From NCBI GenBank assembly GCA_018607905.1, contig JABBAP010000039.1, positions 17,231 through 81,230 on the forward strand: a DNA stretch of 64,000 nucleotides, in the 5' to 3' direction. Source of the stretch: Paracoccaceae bacterium (lineage in GTDB: Bacteria; Pseudomonadota; Alphaproteobacteria; Rhodobacterales; Rhodobacteraceae). Positions 1-9,814 of this stretch are shown piece by piece. Numbering within the stretch: the stretch's first letter is position 1; each line of letters begins with the position of its first letter. Under the pieces are notes generated by a model, which worked only from the letters and a program-made list of their open reading frames with translations, had not been told where the DNA came from and did not search any database. Both the position numbers and the translations under genes were made by a program.

Positions 1-344
1 GCGTAGGCGGCATCTTCATCGGCTGGATAAAAATCGAGGTATCTTTGCGCCGCACCACGGCTTTCTTCGTATAATTTGCCTTGGTGATACGCAAACGCCG
101 ACATGATAATCGAACGCTTTGCCCATTCAGAATAGGGGTACAGGCGCTCAACTTCGGTGAACAGAACCGCCGCATCTTCTGCACCGCGCCGTTCTGTCAG
201 CTTTGCTTCGGCTTGCTGGAAAATTTGCTCTGGCGGCGTGTTCTCTAGGGTCACTTCTTCTTTGCGCAAACGCGCACAGCCTGATGCCAAAACCACCGAG
301 GCCAGCACCGCACCCAATACAACACGTTTACCGAAAGAAGCCAT
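1..344 (-). CDS. bamD: Outer-membrane assembly lipoprotein BamD, 3' part cut by window edge
   Basis: Only the first 114 codons are present; the rest lies beyond the left edge. The reverse-strand reading from the ATG at 344 starts with a short basic N-terminus, a hydrophobic stretch and ASGC, so Cys23 is the probable lipidated residue. After it comes a TPR-like region (PEQIFQQAEAKL, AVLFTEVERLYPYSEWAKRS, AAQRYLDFYP) that matches the opening TPR repeats of BamD/ComL. BamD is an essential inner-leaflet lipoprotein of the BAM complex, which inserts beta-barrel proteins. It follows lpxC, the usual alphaproteobacterial order. Family call is from recognisable sequence; the C-terminal part cannot be judged. 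Confidence 0.85.
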   Translation of the reverse strand, partial: MASFGKRVVLGAVLASVVLASGCARLRKEEVTLENTPPEQIFQQAEAKLTERRGAEDAAVLFTEVERLYPYSEWAKRSIIMSAFAYHQGKLYEESRGAAQRYLDFYPADEDAAY

Positions 345-473
345 TACCGCATTATCCTGTCTTGCTCGCCCAACCATAGGCGGCATTTTGAAGGTTAACT
401 AGCATAAAATCAGCAAAGGAAAAACGGTTTCGCACCGTTAAGCCACAAGTTTTACCTTGGGCGAGCGTCCACA

Positions 474-1391
474 TCAGGCGTGAACGAAATCCGTGGGCTT
501 AATATGCGCGCCTGGCAGGTCATTCCATTGCTCGGGCGTGACCTCGATCATCTCCCAAGCGTCTGGATTCGCGAACAATTCTCGCAACAAAAGGTTCGTG
601 GCACGGTGGCCCGCTTTTTCGCCGTGGTATCGCCCAATGATCGGGCTGCCAGCCAAGGCCAGATCGCCCAAAGCATCCAACATTTTGTGGCGCACACATT
701 CATCTGCGCGACGGAACCCTTCCGGGTTCAAAATATTTGCACCATCAACAACGATGGCATTGTCCAAACCACCCCCGAGCCCAAGGCCGGCGGATTGCAT
801 CGCATCTACGTCCGCGGCACGACAGAACGTGCGGCAATTGCTCAACTCGCGCACAAACGCCCCGTTAGACATCTTCAGTTTTTTGGATTGCTGGCCAATG
901 GCCGCATCAACAAAATCAATCTCAAATTCAATTTCAATGCTATCCGCAGGGGACAGGCTGGCGGAAAACCCATCAACAGAAATGCTCACGTCTTTCAAAA
1001 TACGCAACGCCCGCAATGGCGCGTCTTGTTCTTGCAAACCTGCCTTAAGGATCGCAGCTACAAACGGTGCTGAACTGCCATCCATGATCGGAATTTCTGG
1101 CCCGTCGATTTCGATCATCGCATTGTGAATGCCCGTGCCTGCCAGCGCAGCCATCAGATGTTCCACTGTCGATACTTCGACACCCGCATCATTTGCCAAA
1201 CGGGTGCAAAGCTGCGTGTCATTTACGTGGTCGTACAAAGCAGGGATCAGATTATCGCGGTCTGTGATGTCCACGCGACGCAACCAAATACCGTATTCAG
1301 CCGATGCAGGAGAGACACGCACTACAGCACGTGCACCAGAATGCAGGCCTTTGCCCACAATTTCGATCGGTTGTTTTAAAGTTCTTTGCAT
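474..1391 (-). CDS. lpxC: UDP-3-O-acyl-N-acetylglucosamine deacetylase LpxC
   Basis: First committed step of lipid A synthesis: zinc-dependent deacetylation of UDP-3-O-acyl-GlcNAc in the cytoplasm. The 305-residue product is of family length. Zinc ligands are visible as His78 in VEHLMAALAGTG and the His/Asp of HKMLDALGDLALAG. The general-base histidine is in GHRATNLLLREL near residue 264. The ATG at 1391 was preferred over an in-frame GTG one codon upstream (1394), because an AGG lies six bases before the ATG and the protein then begins MQRTLKQ like other LpxC. It is separated from ftsZ by a terminator and has a plausible promoter of its own. Confidence 0.96.
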   Translation of the reverse strand: MQRTLKQPIEIVGKGLHSGARAVVRVSPASAEYGIWLRRVDITDRDNLIPALYDHVNDTQLCTRLANDAGVEVSTVEHLMAALAGTGIHNAMIEIDGPEIPIMDGSSAPFVAAILKAGLQEQDAPLRALRILKDVSISVDGFSASLSPADSIEIEFEIDFVDAAIGQQSKKLKMSNGAFVRELSNCRTFCRAADVDAMQSAGLGLGGGLDNAIVVDGANILNPEGFRRADECVRHKMLDALGDLALAGSPIIGRYHGEKAGHRATNLLLRELFANPDAWEMIEVTPEQWNDLPGAHIKPTDFVHA

Positions 1392-1419
1392 CACGTACCT
1401 ATGACATTGCTTAAGACTT

Positions 1420-1448
1420 TATTTAGGCAATCACAGGTATAAGCTCAA
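1420..1448 (-). promoter_or_regulatory. Candidate sigma-70 promoter for lpxC
   Basis: Reading the minus strand, TTGAGC (1448-1443) is followed after exactly 17 bases by TAAATA (1425-1420), about 30 bases before the lpxC start. It sits just downstream of the ftsZ terminator, where a new promoter would be needed. Prediction from pattern only. Confidence 0.4.
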
Positions 1449-1482
1449 TTCACGCTTTATGACCGATTGTGTCAGACTGAAA

Positions 1483-1511
1483 TAAAAAAGGGCGTGCCTG
1501 TAACACGCCCT
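1483..1511 (-). terminator. Rho-independent terminator downstream of ftsZ
   Basis: On the minus strand, a perfect 8-bp stem (AGGGCGTG / CACGCCCT, arms 1511-1504 and 1497-1490) with a six-base loop is followed by a run of six T residues (1489-1484). It begins about 30 bases after the ftsZ stop, ends the division-gene transcript and separates it from lpxC. Confidence 0.85.
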
Positions 1512-1540
1512 CTTTCAAAAATTGTTGGTCTGGAACTGGT

Positions 1541-3178
1541 TTAGTTCGCCTGGCGACGCAAAAACGCTGGAATTTCAATGCGTTCTTGCTCTGGATCTAC
1601 TTGATCTTCCACTGGCGCCGCTTGTTGGCTGACAGCTGGCTGTTCACGTTGCGCGGTATTTTGCGTATCACCATGTCCCGTCATCCGAGAGATCAAGCTG
1701 TTCAAACGAAAGCCTTTTGGCTTTTCAGCTTGCGCAGTGCCTGCAAAAAACCTCGGCGTCTCTGCTTGCGTCTCTTGCACGCGCGGTGCGTTAGTTACGG
1801 CTGCATCAAGGCGAGCCATGGTCTCTTGTGTTGGATGACCCACTTGCGCTGGCTGCGGCGCAGCGGCAACTTCGGCGTGACGATCAAAGAAGCTCTCTGT
1901 TGTTTCAACAGTCTGCGCAGCCATTGGCTGTGGTTGATACGCTGGCGCTGGAAGGCCATCGTCAACTGCAACCCGTGCAGGTTCTGCAGGTGTTTCAACT
2001 GTCATTTGCTCAAACAGGTTCGGCTCTGCTGTCGGTGCAGGTGCAGCAACATGTGCGACCTCTGCAACCATCGGCTCGGCTTCAACTTGCGCCGCGATTG
2101 GTTCTGCAACTTCTACCGTTGCTTCTTCAGCAGGTGCTTCAACTTCAACACTTGCAGCAGGCAGCGGCTCTTTTAGCGAACGACGTGGTACTGGGATATC
2201 GCCCGCACCAATGGCCGCATCAATGCCAGTTGCCACAACGGAAACCCGCATAACGTCTTCCAAGGATGGGTCCATTGTGGAACCAACGATGATGTTTGCC
2301 TCTGGGTCCACTTCTTCGCGGATGCGGTTGGCTGCTTCGTCCAATTCGAACAATGTCAGGTCGTTGCCGCCTGTCACGTTGATCAGAACGCCGCGTGCGC
2401 CTTGCAAGGAAATCTCGTCCAACAGCGGGTTGGCAATCGCCTTTTCCGCCGCTTGGATCGCGCGATCTTCGCCAGATGCTTCGCCAGTACCCATCATCGC
2501 CTTGCCCATTTCGTCCATCACAGAGCGAATATCAGCAAAGTCGAGGTTGATAATACCAGGGCGCACCATCAGATCCGTCACACCCTTAACACCTTGGTAC
2601 AGAACATCGTCTGCAAGGCTGAAGGCTTCGGTGAATGTGGTTTTTTCGTTGGCAATGCGGAACAGGTTCTGGTTCGGAATGATGATCAGCGTGTCCACAA
2701 CTTTTTGCAGCGCGTCAACACCTTCTTCGGCTTGGCGCATACGGCGCGAGCCTTCAAACTGGAATGGCTTTGTTACAACGCCAACTGTCAGGATACCCAA
2801 TTCGCGTGCGGCTTGTGCCACGATTGGCGCGCCGCCTGTGCCCGTACCACCGCCCATGCCGGCCGTGATGAAACACATGTGGCTGCCCACAAGGTGATCC
2901 ACAATTGATTCAATGCTTTCTTCGGCAGCAGCGGCGCCAACGGCTGGCCGCGCTCCTGCACCCAAACCTTCGGTGATTTTCTCACCGAGCTGAATTTTCG
3001 CTGTCGCTTTCGCGGACTGCAAAGCCTGCGCGTCTGTGTTCGCCACCACGAAATCCACACCATCGAGCGCTTTGTCGATCATGTTGTTCACAGCATTACC
3101 GCCCGCACCACCGATCCCAAAGACCGTGATTCGAGGTTTCAAGTCCACCATTTCTGGCATCCGCAGGTTCAATGTCAT
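1541..3178 (-). CDS. ftsZ: Cell division GTPase FtsZ
   Basis: Tubulin-like GTPase that polymerises into the division ring. The tubulin signature [10 protein letters not shown] is clear near residue 110, and the N-terminal [14 protein letters not shown] is the nucleotide-binding loop. Residues ~1-325 are the globular core. They are followed by a long Ala/Glu/Pro-rich linker of about 200 residues and the C-terminal tail [11 protein letters not shown], the peptide that binds FtsA. At 545 aa it is much longer than E. coli FtsZ because of the linker, which is usual in Alphaproteobacteria. An upstream in-frame ATG/TTG (3274) would add 32 residues that do not look like FtsZ; the internal ATG follows a GGCGGA ribosome site. 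Confidence 0.97.
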   Translation of the reverse strand: MTLNLRMPEMVDLKPRITVFGIGGAGGNAVNNMIDKALDGVDFVVANTDAQALQSAKATAKIQLGEKITEGLGAGARPAVGAAAAEESIESIVDHLVGSHMCFITAGMGGGTGTGGAPIVAQAARELGILTVGVVTKPFQFEGSRRMRQAEEGVDALQKVVDTLIIIPNQNLFRIANEKTTFTEAFSLADDVLYQGVKGVTDLMVRPGIINLDFADIRSVMDEMGKAMMGTGEASGEDRAIQAAEKAIANPLLDEISLQGARGVLINVTGGNDLTLFELDEAANRIREEVDPEANIIVGSTMDPSLEDVMRVSVVATGIDAAIGAGDIPVPRRSLKEPLPAASVEVEAPAEEATVEVAEPIAAQVEAEPMVAEVAHVAAPAPTAEPNLFEQMTVETPAEPARVAVDDGLPAPAYQPQPMAAQTVETTESFFDRHAEVAAAPQPAQVGHPTQETMARLDAAVTNAPRVQETQAETPRFFAGTAQAEKPKGFRLNSLISRMTGHGDTQNTAQREQPAVSQQAAPVEDQVDPEQERIEIPAFLRRQAN

Positions 3179-3354
3179 TTTTAGTCCGCCTGTAATTTTT
3201 TTTGTTATCGCCGCCTTAAGACGGTCGCATTTGCCCTGATTCGGTATGCTAAACGACTGATTCGCTAACGTCACGAAAAATCGTTAATCACCCAAGATTT
3301 ATTGTACTCTAAGGTGTGCCACGGCAAGGTTTTGATCGCCGCACCACATCTCGT

Positions 3355-4689
3355 TTACCAGTTATCTTTAAACCACCGCATAGCGCGTTTTAGCGGCTGA
3401 ACACCGTTGCCCGCGACTGGCAGATTAAAGTCCCAACACTCATCTTGCGGGTGTGCCGCATGCAGCGCTAAACCAACACAAGACGCAAAGGCAGGGCCCG
3501 TTGCAGCCTGTGGAAGTCCTTGAATTCGCAGTGGTTTTCCCAATCTCACTTGTTGGCCCAGAATACGGCTCGCAAGCCCTTCCAACCCCGGAATTTGGCT
3601 GCCACCCCCCGTCAGAACAATTCGTTGTCCTGGCAAATGGTCAAAGCCAGCGCCGTCCAAACGGGCGCGCACTTCTTCCAGAATTTCTTCCACTCTCGGC
3701 CGCATTACGCCGATCAATTCGGATCGGCTGATCCGACGACGATCATGATCAAAATCACCGGTATCACCACCAATCTCGATCATATCGCGATCATCCATTC
3801 CCGTGGCCATCACGCCACCATGAAAGGTTTTAATCCGTTCTGCAGTCGAAGTTGCCACCTGCAACCCTTGGCTGATGTCGCTGGTCACAAGGTCGCCGCC
3901 CATCCGAACAGAGTCCGCGAAAATCATGTGTTTCTTTAGGAAAATGGAAACCGTCGTGGCCCCGCCGCCCAGATCAATGCAGGCACCGCCCAGCTCTTGC
4001 TCGTCTTCCACCAACGCGGACACACCCGAAACATAGGCAGAGGAGGCAAAGCCAGCCAACTCCAAATCGCAGCGTTTGATACATTTCAACAGGTTTTCAA
4101 CCGCGCCCGTATCCACCGTTAACAGGTGCATATCCACAGACAAACGATTGCCGATTTGCCCGCGCGGATCTGACAATCCTGAACGATGATCCAGCGCAAA
4201 ATTCACTGGCATCGCATGAACCGCTTCGCGGCCCTGCCCATAATCTGGCACATCACATTCCGACAAAACCCGCCCGATATCGTAATCCATCACCGACCCG
4301 TTTTCCAACGGCACAGTCCCCGTCACACCGTAACTGCGCGGCTCGGCACCAGACATACAGGCGATCACGTGATCGACCCGCGTGTTCGCCATCTTTTGGG
4401 CGGCCTGAACAGCCGTGCGAATGGCGCGTTCGGTTTCTTCCATCGTGCTGACTTCGCCAAAACGAACCCCGCGCGAACGGGTTGTTGCCACGCCAATCAC
4501 ACGAAACGCGCCGTGGCTCGCCATCGCAGACATGCCCTCTTGTGCGTTCATCTGAACAGACGGATCAAATTGCAAAATCATGCAGGCAATTTTCGCAGTA
4601 CCCACATCCAAAATGGCAACCACGCCCCTTTGCAATGCTGCACGGCGGCGTTGTCTCATGGCGCGTTGTGTTTCGTATAAATGTGTCAT
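3355..4689 (-). CDS. ftsA: Cell division protein FtsA
   Basis: Actin-like ATPase that tethers FtsZ to the membrane. Seen are the phosphate-1 loop (VAILDVGTAKIAC), phosphate-2/SHS2 regions with CIDLGGGATTVSIF, the adenosine motif VLTGGGSQIPGLEGLA, and a C-terminal amphipathic helix ending KRAMRWFKDNW that serves as membrane-targeting sequence. The start chosen (MTHLYETQ, ATG at 4689) lies one base after the ftsQ stop. A further upstream in-frame start at 4710 would overlap ftsQ by 20 bases and is less likely. Operon position between ftsQ and ftsZ is canonical. Confidence 0.95.
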   Translation of the reverse strand: MTHLYETQRAMRQRRRAALQRGVVAILDVGTAKIACMILQFDPSVQMNAQEGMSAMASHGAFRVIGVATTRSRGVRFGEVSTMEETERAIRTAVQAAQKMANTRVDHVIACMSGAEPRSYGVTGTVPLENGSVMDYDIGRVLSECDVPDYGQGREAVHAMPVNFALDHRSGLSDPRGQIGNRLSVDMHLLTVDTGAVENLLKCIKRCDLELAGFASSAYVSGVSALVEDEQELGGACIDLGGGATTVSIFLKKHMIFADSVRMGGDLVTSDISQGLQVATSTAERIKTFHGGVMATGMDDRDMIEIGGDTGDFDHDRRRISRSELIGVMRPRVEEILEEVRARLDGAGFDHLPGQRIVLTGGGSQIPGLEGLASRILGQQVRLGKPLRIQGLPQAATGPAFASCVGLALHAAHPQDECWDFNLPVAGNGVQPLKRAMRWFKDNW

Positions 4690-4690
4690 G

Positions 4691-5602
4691 TTATGTCTCG
4701 TCTTCCCCATCGGCTATGGCCCGCAACCTGTACAGCTCGTCAACTGCAGGAACGGATAATCGAAGCACAGGTCTGCGCCCGTCTCTCATATCTACTACTG
4801 TTACATCCCGTCCCAAAACATCGCGCGCGCTGTGTAATGCAATCACGCGCTCCAATGCTTGAACTGGGTCCTTAACGGGCAATTGAATGATCTGCTGGCG
4901 ATCCAGCATCACATCCCAACGTCGCTCGCCCATGCGACGTAATCCTCTGACGCGATCGGAAACGGGTTTGGCTGCTGCCAAAATCTCCAATGCTTCTTCT
5001 GCGTGATCTTGCGCCCCAATACCCAGGATCAACGGCAACCCGTGATATCCTTCGCGGCTGATCAAAATTCCGGCGCGAACCCCGACGGGGTCAACCAGTT
5101 CCAAATGCGTTGTGCCGCGCCACACAAGAGCCGGCACACGTTCGTTAATCTCCACATCCAGCACACCATTACGCAAATACACATCCGCGCGTTTTACCGC
5201 GTCCACACTTTCGATCCGCGCCTTCAACACCGCCAGATCCAGCTTCATCGAACTCACCGGGAAATCCATCGGAATGGCTTCGCGAACCTGTTCAGAAACA
5301 ACCATGCTCGCGCCCTTGATCTGCATCAGTTTTACTGCAAATTCAGGGCGATCTTCGATCATTTCTTTCGCATTTGTAATGCTTTGCGCCAATTTAACCT
5401 GCGTCTGTTCCTTGGCAAAGAAATTCGCCGCGACGGCCAAAACCAAAACCAGCGGCACGCCTGTGCGCAGCAGAGATTTGTAAATCGGCGTTAGCCAAAT
5501 ACGCTCCAAACGGTACTTGATGCGGCTCGGGCTGTAATCCAACTGGCCTTTTGGTGCAGGCGCGGGGCCAAAGCGTTCGCGCAGATCGTCTATCGCTGAC
5601 AT
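4691..5602 (-). CDS. ftsQ: Cell division protein FtsQ
   Basis: Single-pass inner-membrane divisome protein linking FtsA/FtsZ to the periplasmic FtsB-FtsL and septal synthase. An unstructured, positively charged cytoplasmic N-terminus (~45 residues) precedes one membrane segment ([15 protein letters not shown]). A POTRA domain follows ([31 protein letters not shown]) and then the FtsQ-type beta domain. It overlaps the end of ddl by 13 bases and abuts ftsA, so the three genes are probably translated in a coupled way. Length (303 aa) suits alphaproteobacterial FtsQ. Confidence 0.94.
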   Translation of the reverse strand: MSAIDDLRERFGPAPAPKGQLDYSPSRIKYRLERIWLTPIYKSLLRTGVPLVLVLAVAANFFAKEQTQVKLAQSITNAKEMIEDRPEFAVKLMQIKGASMVVSEQVREAIPMDFPVSSMKLDLAVLKARIESVDAVKRADVYLRNGVLDVEINERVPALVWRGTTHLELVDPVGVRAGILISREGYHGLPLILGIGAQDHAEEALEILAAAKPVSDRVRGLRRMGERRWDVMLDRQQIIQLPVKDPVQALERVIALHSARDVLGRDVTVVDMRDGRRPVLRLSVPAVDELYRLRAIADGEDET

Positions 5603-6504
5603 GACGCATCCTCCGTGATCCAGCTAACCAATTCACCAAAGGAAATTCCGCAATGCTCTGCCTGTTCAGGCGCCAATGACGTCGGCGTAAATCCGGGCTG
5701 CGTGTTCACTTCCAAAATGATCAGCCCCTCAAGGCCCTTGCTCTCATCCCAACGAAAATCTGTCCGCGTTAGCCCACGACACCCAAGCGCGTTATGCGCA
5801 CGAATGGCATATTCCAAACAGGCATCGAAAATATCTTGCGGAATATCAGCGGGGATCACATGGCGCGACCCGCCCTCGCTGTATTTCGCATCGTAATCAT
5901 ACCAACCGTCGGCATAAATATCGGTTACGCCCAAGGCGCGATCCCCCATCACAGCGGTGGTCATTTCACGCCCGGGCGCAAACGCCTCGACCATCACGAT
6001 CTCTGGCATGTCGTCGCTTAACTTTGCAGGGCCGTTTGCATTTTCATCAACCAGATACACCCCAACAGATGATCCCTCATTGAACGGCTTCACAACATAG
6101 GGCGGCTGCATCGGATGCGCGGCCATCGCCTCAGCCTTTGATACCAGCTTGCTATCCATCACAGGCAATCCTGCCGCGCGAAACGCATCTTTTGATTTTT
6201 CTTTGTCCATCGCCAGCGCGGATGAAAACACACCAGAATGCGTGTAGGGAATTTGCAACCACTCCAGCAAACCCTGAACGCAGCCATCTTCACCCCAACG
6301 CCCGTGCAAAGAATTGTAAACAACATCGGGATTGGCCGCGCGCAAATCTGCCACCAGATCGGGACCCGCGTCCACTTCTGTGACTTCATACCCTTGCGCA
6401 CGCAATGCCGTGGAAACCTCCTTCGCCGACGCCAGAGAAACCTCTCGCTCAGCCGAAGGGCCGCCTTTTAACACTGTTACGCGATGGAATGCCCTGCTCG
6501 ACAT
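5590..6504 (-). CDS. ddl: D-alanine--D-alanine ligase
   Basis: ATP-grasp ligase making the D-Ala-D-Ala dipeptide for peptidoglycan precursors. Recognisable parts are [16 protein letters not shown] at the N-terminus, [18 protein letters not shown], the ATP-binding [14 protein letters not shown], and the metal-binding [18 protein letters not shown] near the C-terminus. At 304 aa it is the short DdlB type usual in dcw clusters. The product joins MurB and MurC in the same cytoplasmic pathway; its 3' end overlaps ftsQ. Confidence 0.96.
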   Translation of the reverse strand: MSSRAFHRVTVLKGGPSAEREVSLASAKEVSTALRAQGYEVTEVDAGPDLVADLRAANPDVVYNSLHGRWGEDGCVQGLLEWLQIPYTHSGVFSSALAMDKEKSKDAFRAAGLPVMDSKLVSKAEAMAAHPMQPPYVVKPFNEGSSVGVYLVDENANGPAKLSDDMPEIVMVEAFAPGREMTTAVMGDRALGVTDIYADGWYDYDAKYSEGGSRHVIPADIPQDIFDACLEYAIRAHNALGCRGLTRTDFRWDESKGLEGLIILEVNTQPGFTPTSLAPEQAEHCGISFGELVSWITEDASCQR

Positions 6505-6581
6505 GGTCCGCCTCGTCTGTTGCCCTCGGCCTTTTCGGCTCTGCGGGCGATTATTAAGCTGCGATGTGCAGCCCTTACCGC

Positions 6582-7520
6582 TTAGTTCTGCGTGTCAGCT
6601 TTGCCAACCCGCATAATTTCCCACTCTAGGGTTATTCCGCTGTTTTCCAAAACCTTTTTTCTGACCAATTCGCCAAGATTTTCCAAATCTGCGGCAGATG
6701 CGCCACCCTTGTTGATCAAAAAGTTCGAATGCATCTCGCTCATTTGTGCGCCGCCAATGCTGGCACCGCGCATTCCCGCGTCGTCAATTACCTTCCACGC
6801 TTTCAGATCATGCACGTCATCCGCTTGCCCCGTCGAGGAATACCCCGCAGGGTTGCGAAACGTCGATCCACAAGATCGTTCCTTGGTCGGCTGGCTCGCC
6901 TCCCGCTTGGCCAGCGCGTCTTCCATCTTGGCCTCAATCTCCGCTGGGTCCCCCGCCGTGCCTTGCAAAATCACGGATGTCAGGATCAATCCGTCAGGCA
7001 AATCAGTGGAGCGATAGGAAAATCCCATCTCTTCATTGCTAAGCGTCACCAATTCACCGCTGCGCGTCACGCCCTGCGCTTCAACAAACACATCCGCCGT
7101 ATAAACGCCGTAACACCCTGCGTTCATCTTGGCCGCACCACCGATTGCACCCGGTATCGTGCGCAAAAACGCCAAATCCGTCCCCGCCTGCGCGCACCTA
7201 CGCGCCACATGTGCATCCAGCGCACCCACGCCAGCCCGCACACGATTGCCGTCCAACTGTTCAATCCCATTGAACCCACGGCCAAAACGTATCACCACGC
7301 CATCCAGCCCACCATCACGAATGATCAGGTTGGAACACGCGCCGATTGGAAACACAGGGATATTCGGATCAAGGTCGCGCAAAAACTGCTGCAAATCATC
7401 CAAATCCGCAGGCGAGAACAAAACCTGCGCAGCGCCACCAACCCGCAGCCAACTTAACCCCGACATATCGTGATCAAACGAAAGCGTCCCGCGTGTGTTT
7501 GGTAGATTCAGTTTAGTCAT
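6582..7520 (-). CDS. murB: UDP-N-acetylenolpyruvoylglucosamine reductase MurB
   Basis: FAD/NADPH enzyme completing UDP-MurNAc synthesis. The FAD-binding region shows [18 protein letters not shown] and [17 protein letters not shown]; catalytic Ser is in [10 protein letters not shown] and the proton-donor Glu in LEWEIMRVG. The [21 protein letters not shown] segment before it is typical of type I MurB (here [13 protein letters not shown]). The ATG at 7520 (MTKLNLPN) gives 312 aa. The frame is open further upstream to 7679, but that part reads as Cys/Arg/Trp-rich non-protein sequence antisense-shifted to the DUF2484 gene, so it was rejected. Overlaps the upstream small gene by 8 bases. Confidence 0.96.
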   Translation of the reverse strand: MTKLNLPNTRGTLSFDHDMSGLSWLRVGGAAQVLFSPADLDDLQQFLRDLDPNIPVFPIGACSNLIIRDGGLDGVVIRFGRGFNGIEQLDGNRVRAGVGALDAHVARRCAQAGTDLAFLRTIPGAIGGAAKMNAGCYGVYTADVFVEAQGVTRSGELVTLSNEEMGFSYRSTDLPDGLILTSVILQGTAGDPAEIEAKMEDALAKREASQPTKERSCGSTFRNPAGYSSTGQADDVHDLKAWKVIDDAGMRGASIGGAQMSEMHSNFLINKGGASAADLENLGELVRKKVLENSGITLEWEIMRVGKADTQN

Positions 7521-7830
7521 TTTTAGGCTCACTCTGAAAATTGGTCTTTTCAAACACATCCTCGGGGATCGGCACCCCGATCTTTCGCAATCCCATACGC
7601 CCGATGTAGTAAAACGGCCAGCGCATGATCGAACCGACCCCGACCACAAACATAATCGCCAGAAACGGGTTCCCCGCAATCCACATGTAAGGGATCAACG
7701 GGAACAGCAGAACCAACAACATAAATGCGCAGGGTGGATGATACGGGCGCGGCAAAAACGCGACAACGCTGGCGATCACAACCCATATCGCCGCAAATCC
7801 AACCGCCGAAAACAACCCGATTTCAAACAC
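7513..7830 (-). CDS. DUF2484 family small membrane protein (copy B)
   Basis: A 105-residue protein with about three hydrophobic segments ([58 protein letters not shown]). The motif pattern PPxAFxLL...[14 protein letters not shown]...RWP.YY.GR is shared with the neighbouring gene at 7842-8147, so the two are tandem paralogues. DUF2484 genes are known to me as small membrane proteins of Rhodobacteraceae placed between murC and murB; no function is established. The location and 8-base overlap with murB suggest a link to envelope assembly, which is inference. Confidence 0.8.
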   Translation of the reverse strand: MFEIGLFSAVGFAAIWVVIASVVAFLPRPYHPPCAFMLLVLLFPLIPYMWIAGNPFLAIMFVVGVGSIMRWPFYYIGRMGLRKIGVPIPEDVFEKTNFQSEPKND

Positions 7831-7841
7831 AACATCTGCCT

Positions 7842-8147
7842 TTAGGTATAAAAATCAAACTTCGGCCCTGCGAACGGTTCGCCCCGCCATTTGGCGCGAA
7901 AAAACCGCCCCAAATACACAATCGGCCAGCGCAACAACGATGCCACACCGCCCAAAAACATCACGCACAGAAACGGGTTTCCCGCGATCCACAGATAGGG
8001 CACCAGTGGCACCAACAACAGCATCAGCAAAAAGGCCCCGGGTGGGATGAATTGTTTTGGCGAAAGTGCAATCACTGTGCCAAAGCCAATCCAAGCGACT
8101 GCGAAAGCGACAGCCGAAAACAATCCAATATCAAGGAATGCTATCAT
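7842..8147 (-). CDS. DUF2484 family small membrane protein (copy A)
   Basis: Predicted 101 aa from the ATG at 8147 (MIAFLDIGLFSAVAF). An in-frame start 45 bases earlier would run well inside the upstream gene and lacks a clear ribosome site. Three membrane segments and the string [19 protein letters not shown] closely parallel copy B, followed by SLLRWPIVYLGR and a basic C-terminal tail. It overlaps the end of the preceding small gene by 17 bases. The paralogues probably arose by tandem duplication within the dcw cluster. Function unknown. Confidence 0.78.
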   Translation of the reverse strand: MIAFLDIGLFSAVAFAVAWIGFGTVIALSPKQFIPPGAFLLMLLLVPLVPYLWIAGNPFLCVMFLGGVASLLRWPIVYLGRFFRAKWRGEPFAGPKFDFYT

Positions 8148-8418
8148 AACTCGCCCCAAACCGTTGCCACAAATGGCGGGCAAAAGCTGCAATCATACCA
8201 AAGAACGCCAAAGCGAGCCCATGAAAGCCGACCAAAAGAACAGTAATCGTTCCCTCAAAGAGAGTAAGAGTATTGCCGTATAGGATCACCATCAAAGACA
8301 GCACGGCGATCACAGCAAAAACGCAAACAGATCTTATGATACGCCCGCCACGCCCTATCCACAGACCAACCGCCAAACTTATAGCGACAAAGCCAAAAAG
8401 GAAGGCGTAATATCCCAC
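8131..8418 (-). CDS. Small membrane protein of unknown function in the dcw cluster
   Basis: A 95-residue protein with three predicted membrane helices (YYAFLFGFVAISLAVGLWIG, IIRSVCVFAVIAVLSLMVIL, VLLVGFHGLALAFFGMIAAF) and a short hydrophilic tail. It starts with GTG that overlaps the last base of the murC TAG stop, so translation is likely coupled to murC. No family was recognised, although it is the same size class as the adjacent DUF2484 proteins. It is tightly packed between murC and DUF2484 genes, so a real gene is much more likely than a chance frame. Confidence 0.65.
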   Translation of the reverse strand: MGYYAFLFGFVAISLAVGLWIGRGGRIIRSVCVFAVIAVLSLMVILYGNTLTLFEGTITVLLVGFHGLALAFFGMIAAFARHLWQRFGASYDSIP

Positions 8419-9812
8419 TATCCCAAGGCTTTCGGCAGGTTATTGGCCCAGGCACTGATTGTACCGGCGCCTAAGCACACGAGCAAATCCCCTGGACCGC
8501 AATGATCCCCTACAAATTGCTGCAACGCGGCCTCGTCCGCCACCGCCACAGCCTGCCTATGGCCGTGAGCTGTTAAGCCCGCCACCAAACTATCCCGATC
8601 TGCGCCTTCAATCGGGTCTTCACCCGCAGCATAGATATCGGTTATTCCAACAACATCCGCATCGTTAAAACACGAACAAAACTCTTCAAACAAATCGCTC
8701 AGACGCGAATATCTGTGCGGCTGATGCACCGCAATCACCCGCCCATCGGTGGCTTGTTTTGCCGCCGACAGCACAGCCGTAATTTCAACGGGGTGGTGCG
8801 CATAATCATCAATAATCGTCACGCCGTTAACTTCGCCCACGCGGGTAAAGCGGCGGTTAACGCCCGCAAAGTTTTTCAACGCCTCGCGGATTTCATCCAC
8901 TTTCATGCCCAAATGACGCGATACAGCAATCGCCGCCAGCGCGTTTGAAACATTGTGATCACCGGGCATCGGCAACACCATATCTGGCATGTGAATATCT
9001 TCGTTTTGCAGATACACATCGAAATAGGCTTTGCCGTTTTTATAGGTCAAATTATCCGCCCGAACGTCCGCCTGACGATTAAAACCATAGGTCACGACAC
9101 GCCGATCGCCCAAGCGCCCGACAAGGGATTGCACCTCTGGATGGTCGGTGTTGCAGATTGCCACGCCGTAGAACGGGATGTTCGAAACAAACGTGTGAAA
9201 CGCCTCTCGTAGCACATCAAACGTGCCATAATGTTCCATATGTTCTGGATCAATGTTTGTCACCACGGCAATTGTTGCAGGCAAACGGTTGAACGTGCCG
9301 TCGCTCTCGTCGGCCTCCACAACCATCCATTCGCCCTGCCCCATCCGCGCGTTTGAACCGTAGGCGTGAATGATCCCACCGTTGATCACAGTCGGATCAA
9401 TTCCACCGGCATCGAGCAGGGTCGCAACCATCGTCGTCGTCGTGGTTTTGCCGTGCGTCCCCGCAATCGCCACGTTCGATTTTAGCCGCATCAACTCCGC
9501 CAGCATCTCTGCACGGCGCACAATCGGTAAGCCACGTGCCCGCGCTGAGTCCAATTCAGGATTGCCCGGCTTAATCGCGCTGGAAATCACCACGACCTCT
9601 GCGTCTTCCAAATTCTCGGCCATCTGGGGGAACGATATCCGCGCACCCATTTCAACCAAACGATCCGTGATTTTTGAGGGGCGCAAATCGGACCCCTGCA
9701 CTGTGTAGCCGTGATTGAGCAGAACCTCAGCAATACCAGACATCCCAATGCCGCCAATGCCCACAAAATGGATCGGACCTAACTGCGTCGGAAGCTTGGT
9801 TGCTGCGTTCAT
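8418..9812 (-). CDS. murC: UDP-N-acetylmuramate--L-alanine ligase MurC
   Basis: Cytoplasmic ATP-dependent ligase adding L-Ala to UDP-MurNAc. The Rossmann start [17 protein letters not shown], the ATP-binding P-loop [13 protein letters not shown], the central-domain [13 protein letters not shown] and the C-terminal [14 protein letters not shown] are all present. The 464-aa length is normal. It lies two bases after murG and overlaps the following small membrane gene by one base, consistent with one transcript. Confidence 0.97.
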   Translation of the reverse strand: MNAATKLPTQLGPIHFVGIGGIGMSGIAEVLLNHGYTVQGSDLRPSKITDRLVEMGARISFPQMAENLEDAEVVVISSAIKPGNPELDSARARGLPIVRRAEMLAELMRLKSNVAIAGTHGKTTTTTMVATLLDAGGIDPTVINGGIIHAYGSNARMGQGEWMVVEADESDGTFNRLPATIAVVTNIDPEHMEHYGTFDVLREAFHTFVSNIPFYGVAICNTDHPEVQSLVGRLGDRRVVTYGFNRQADVRADNLTYKNGKAYFDVYLQNEDIHMPDMVLPMPGDHNVSNALAAIAVSRHLGMKVDEIREALKNFAGVNRRFTRVGEVNGVTIIDDYAHHPVEITAVLSAAKQATDGRVIAVHQPHRYSRLSDLFEEFCSCFNDADVVGITDIYAAGEDPIEGADRDSLVAGLTAHGHRQAVAVADEAALQQFVGDHCGPGDLLVCLGAGTISAWANNLPKALG

Positions 9813-9814
9813 CT

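Noticed and set aside
1841..2160. Repetitive-looking CAG/GCA-rich DNA in ftsZ as a separate repeat element
   Set aside because: It is the codon pattern of the Ala/Glu/Pro-rich FtsZ linker, not an independent repeat.
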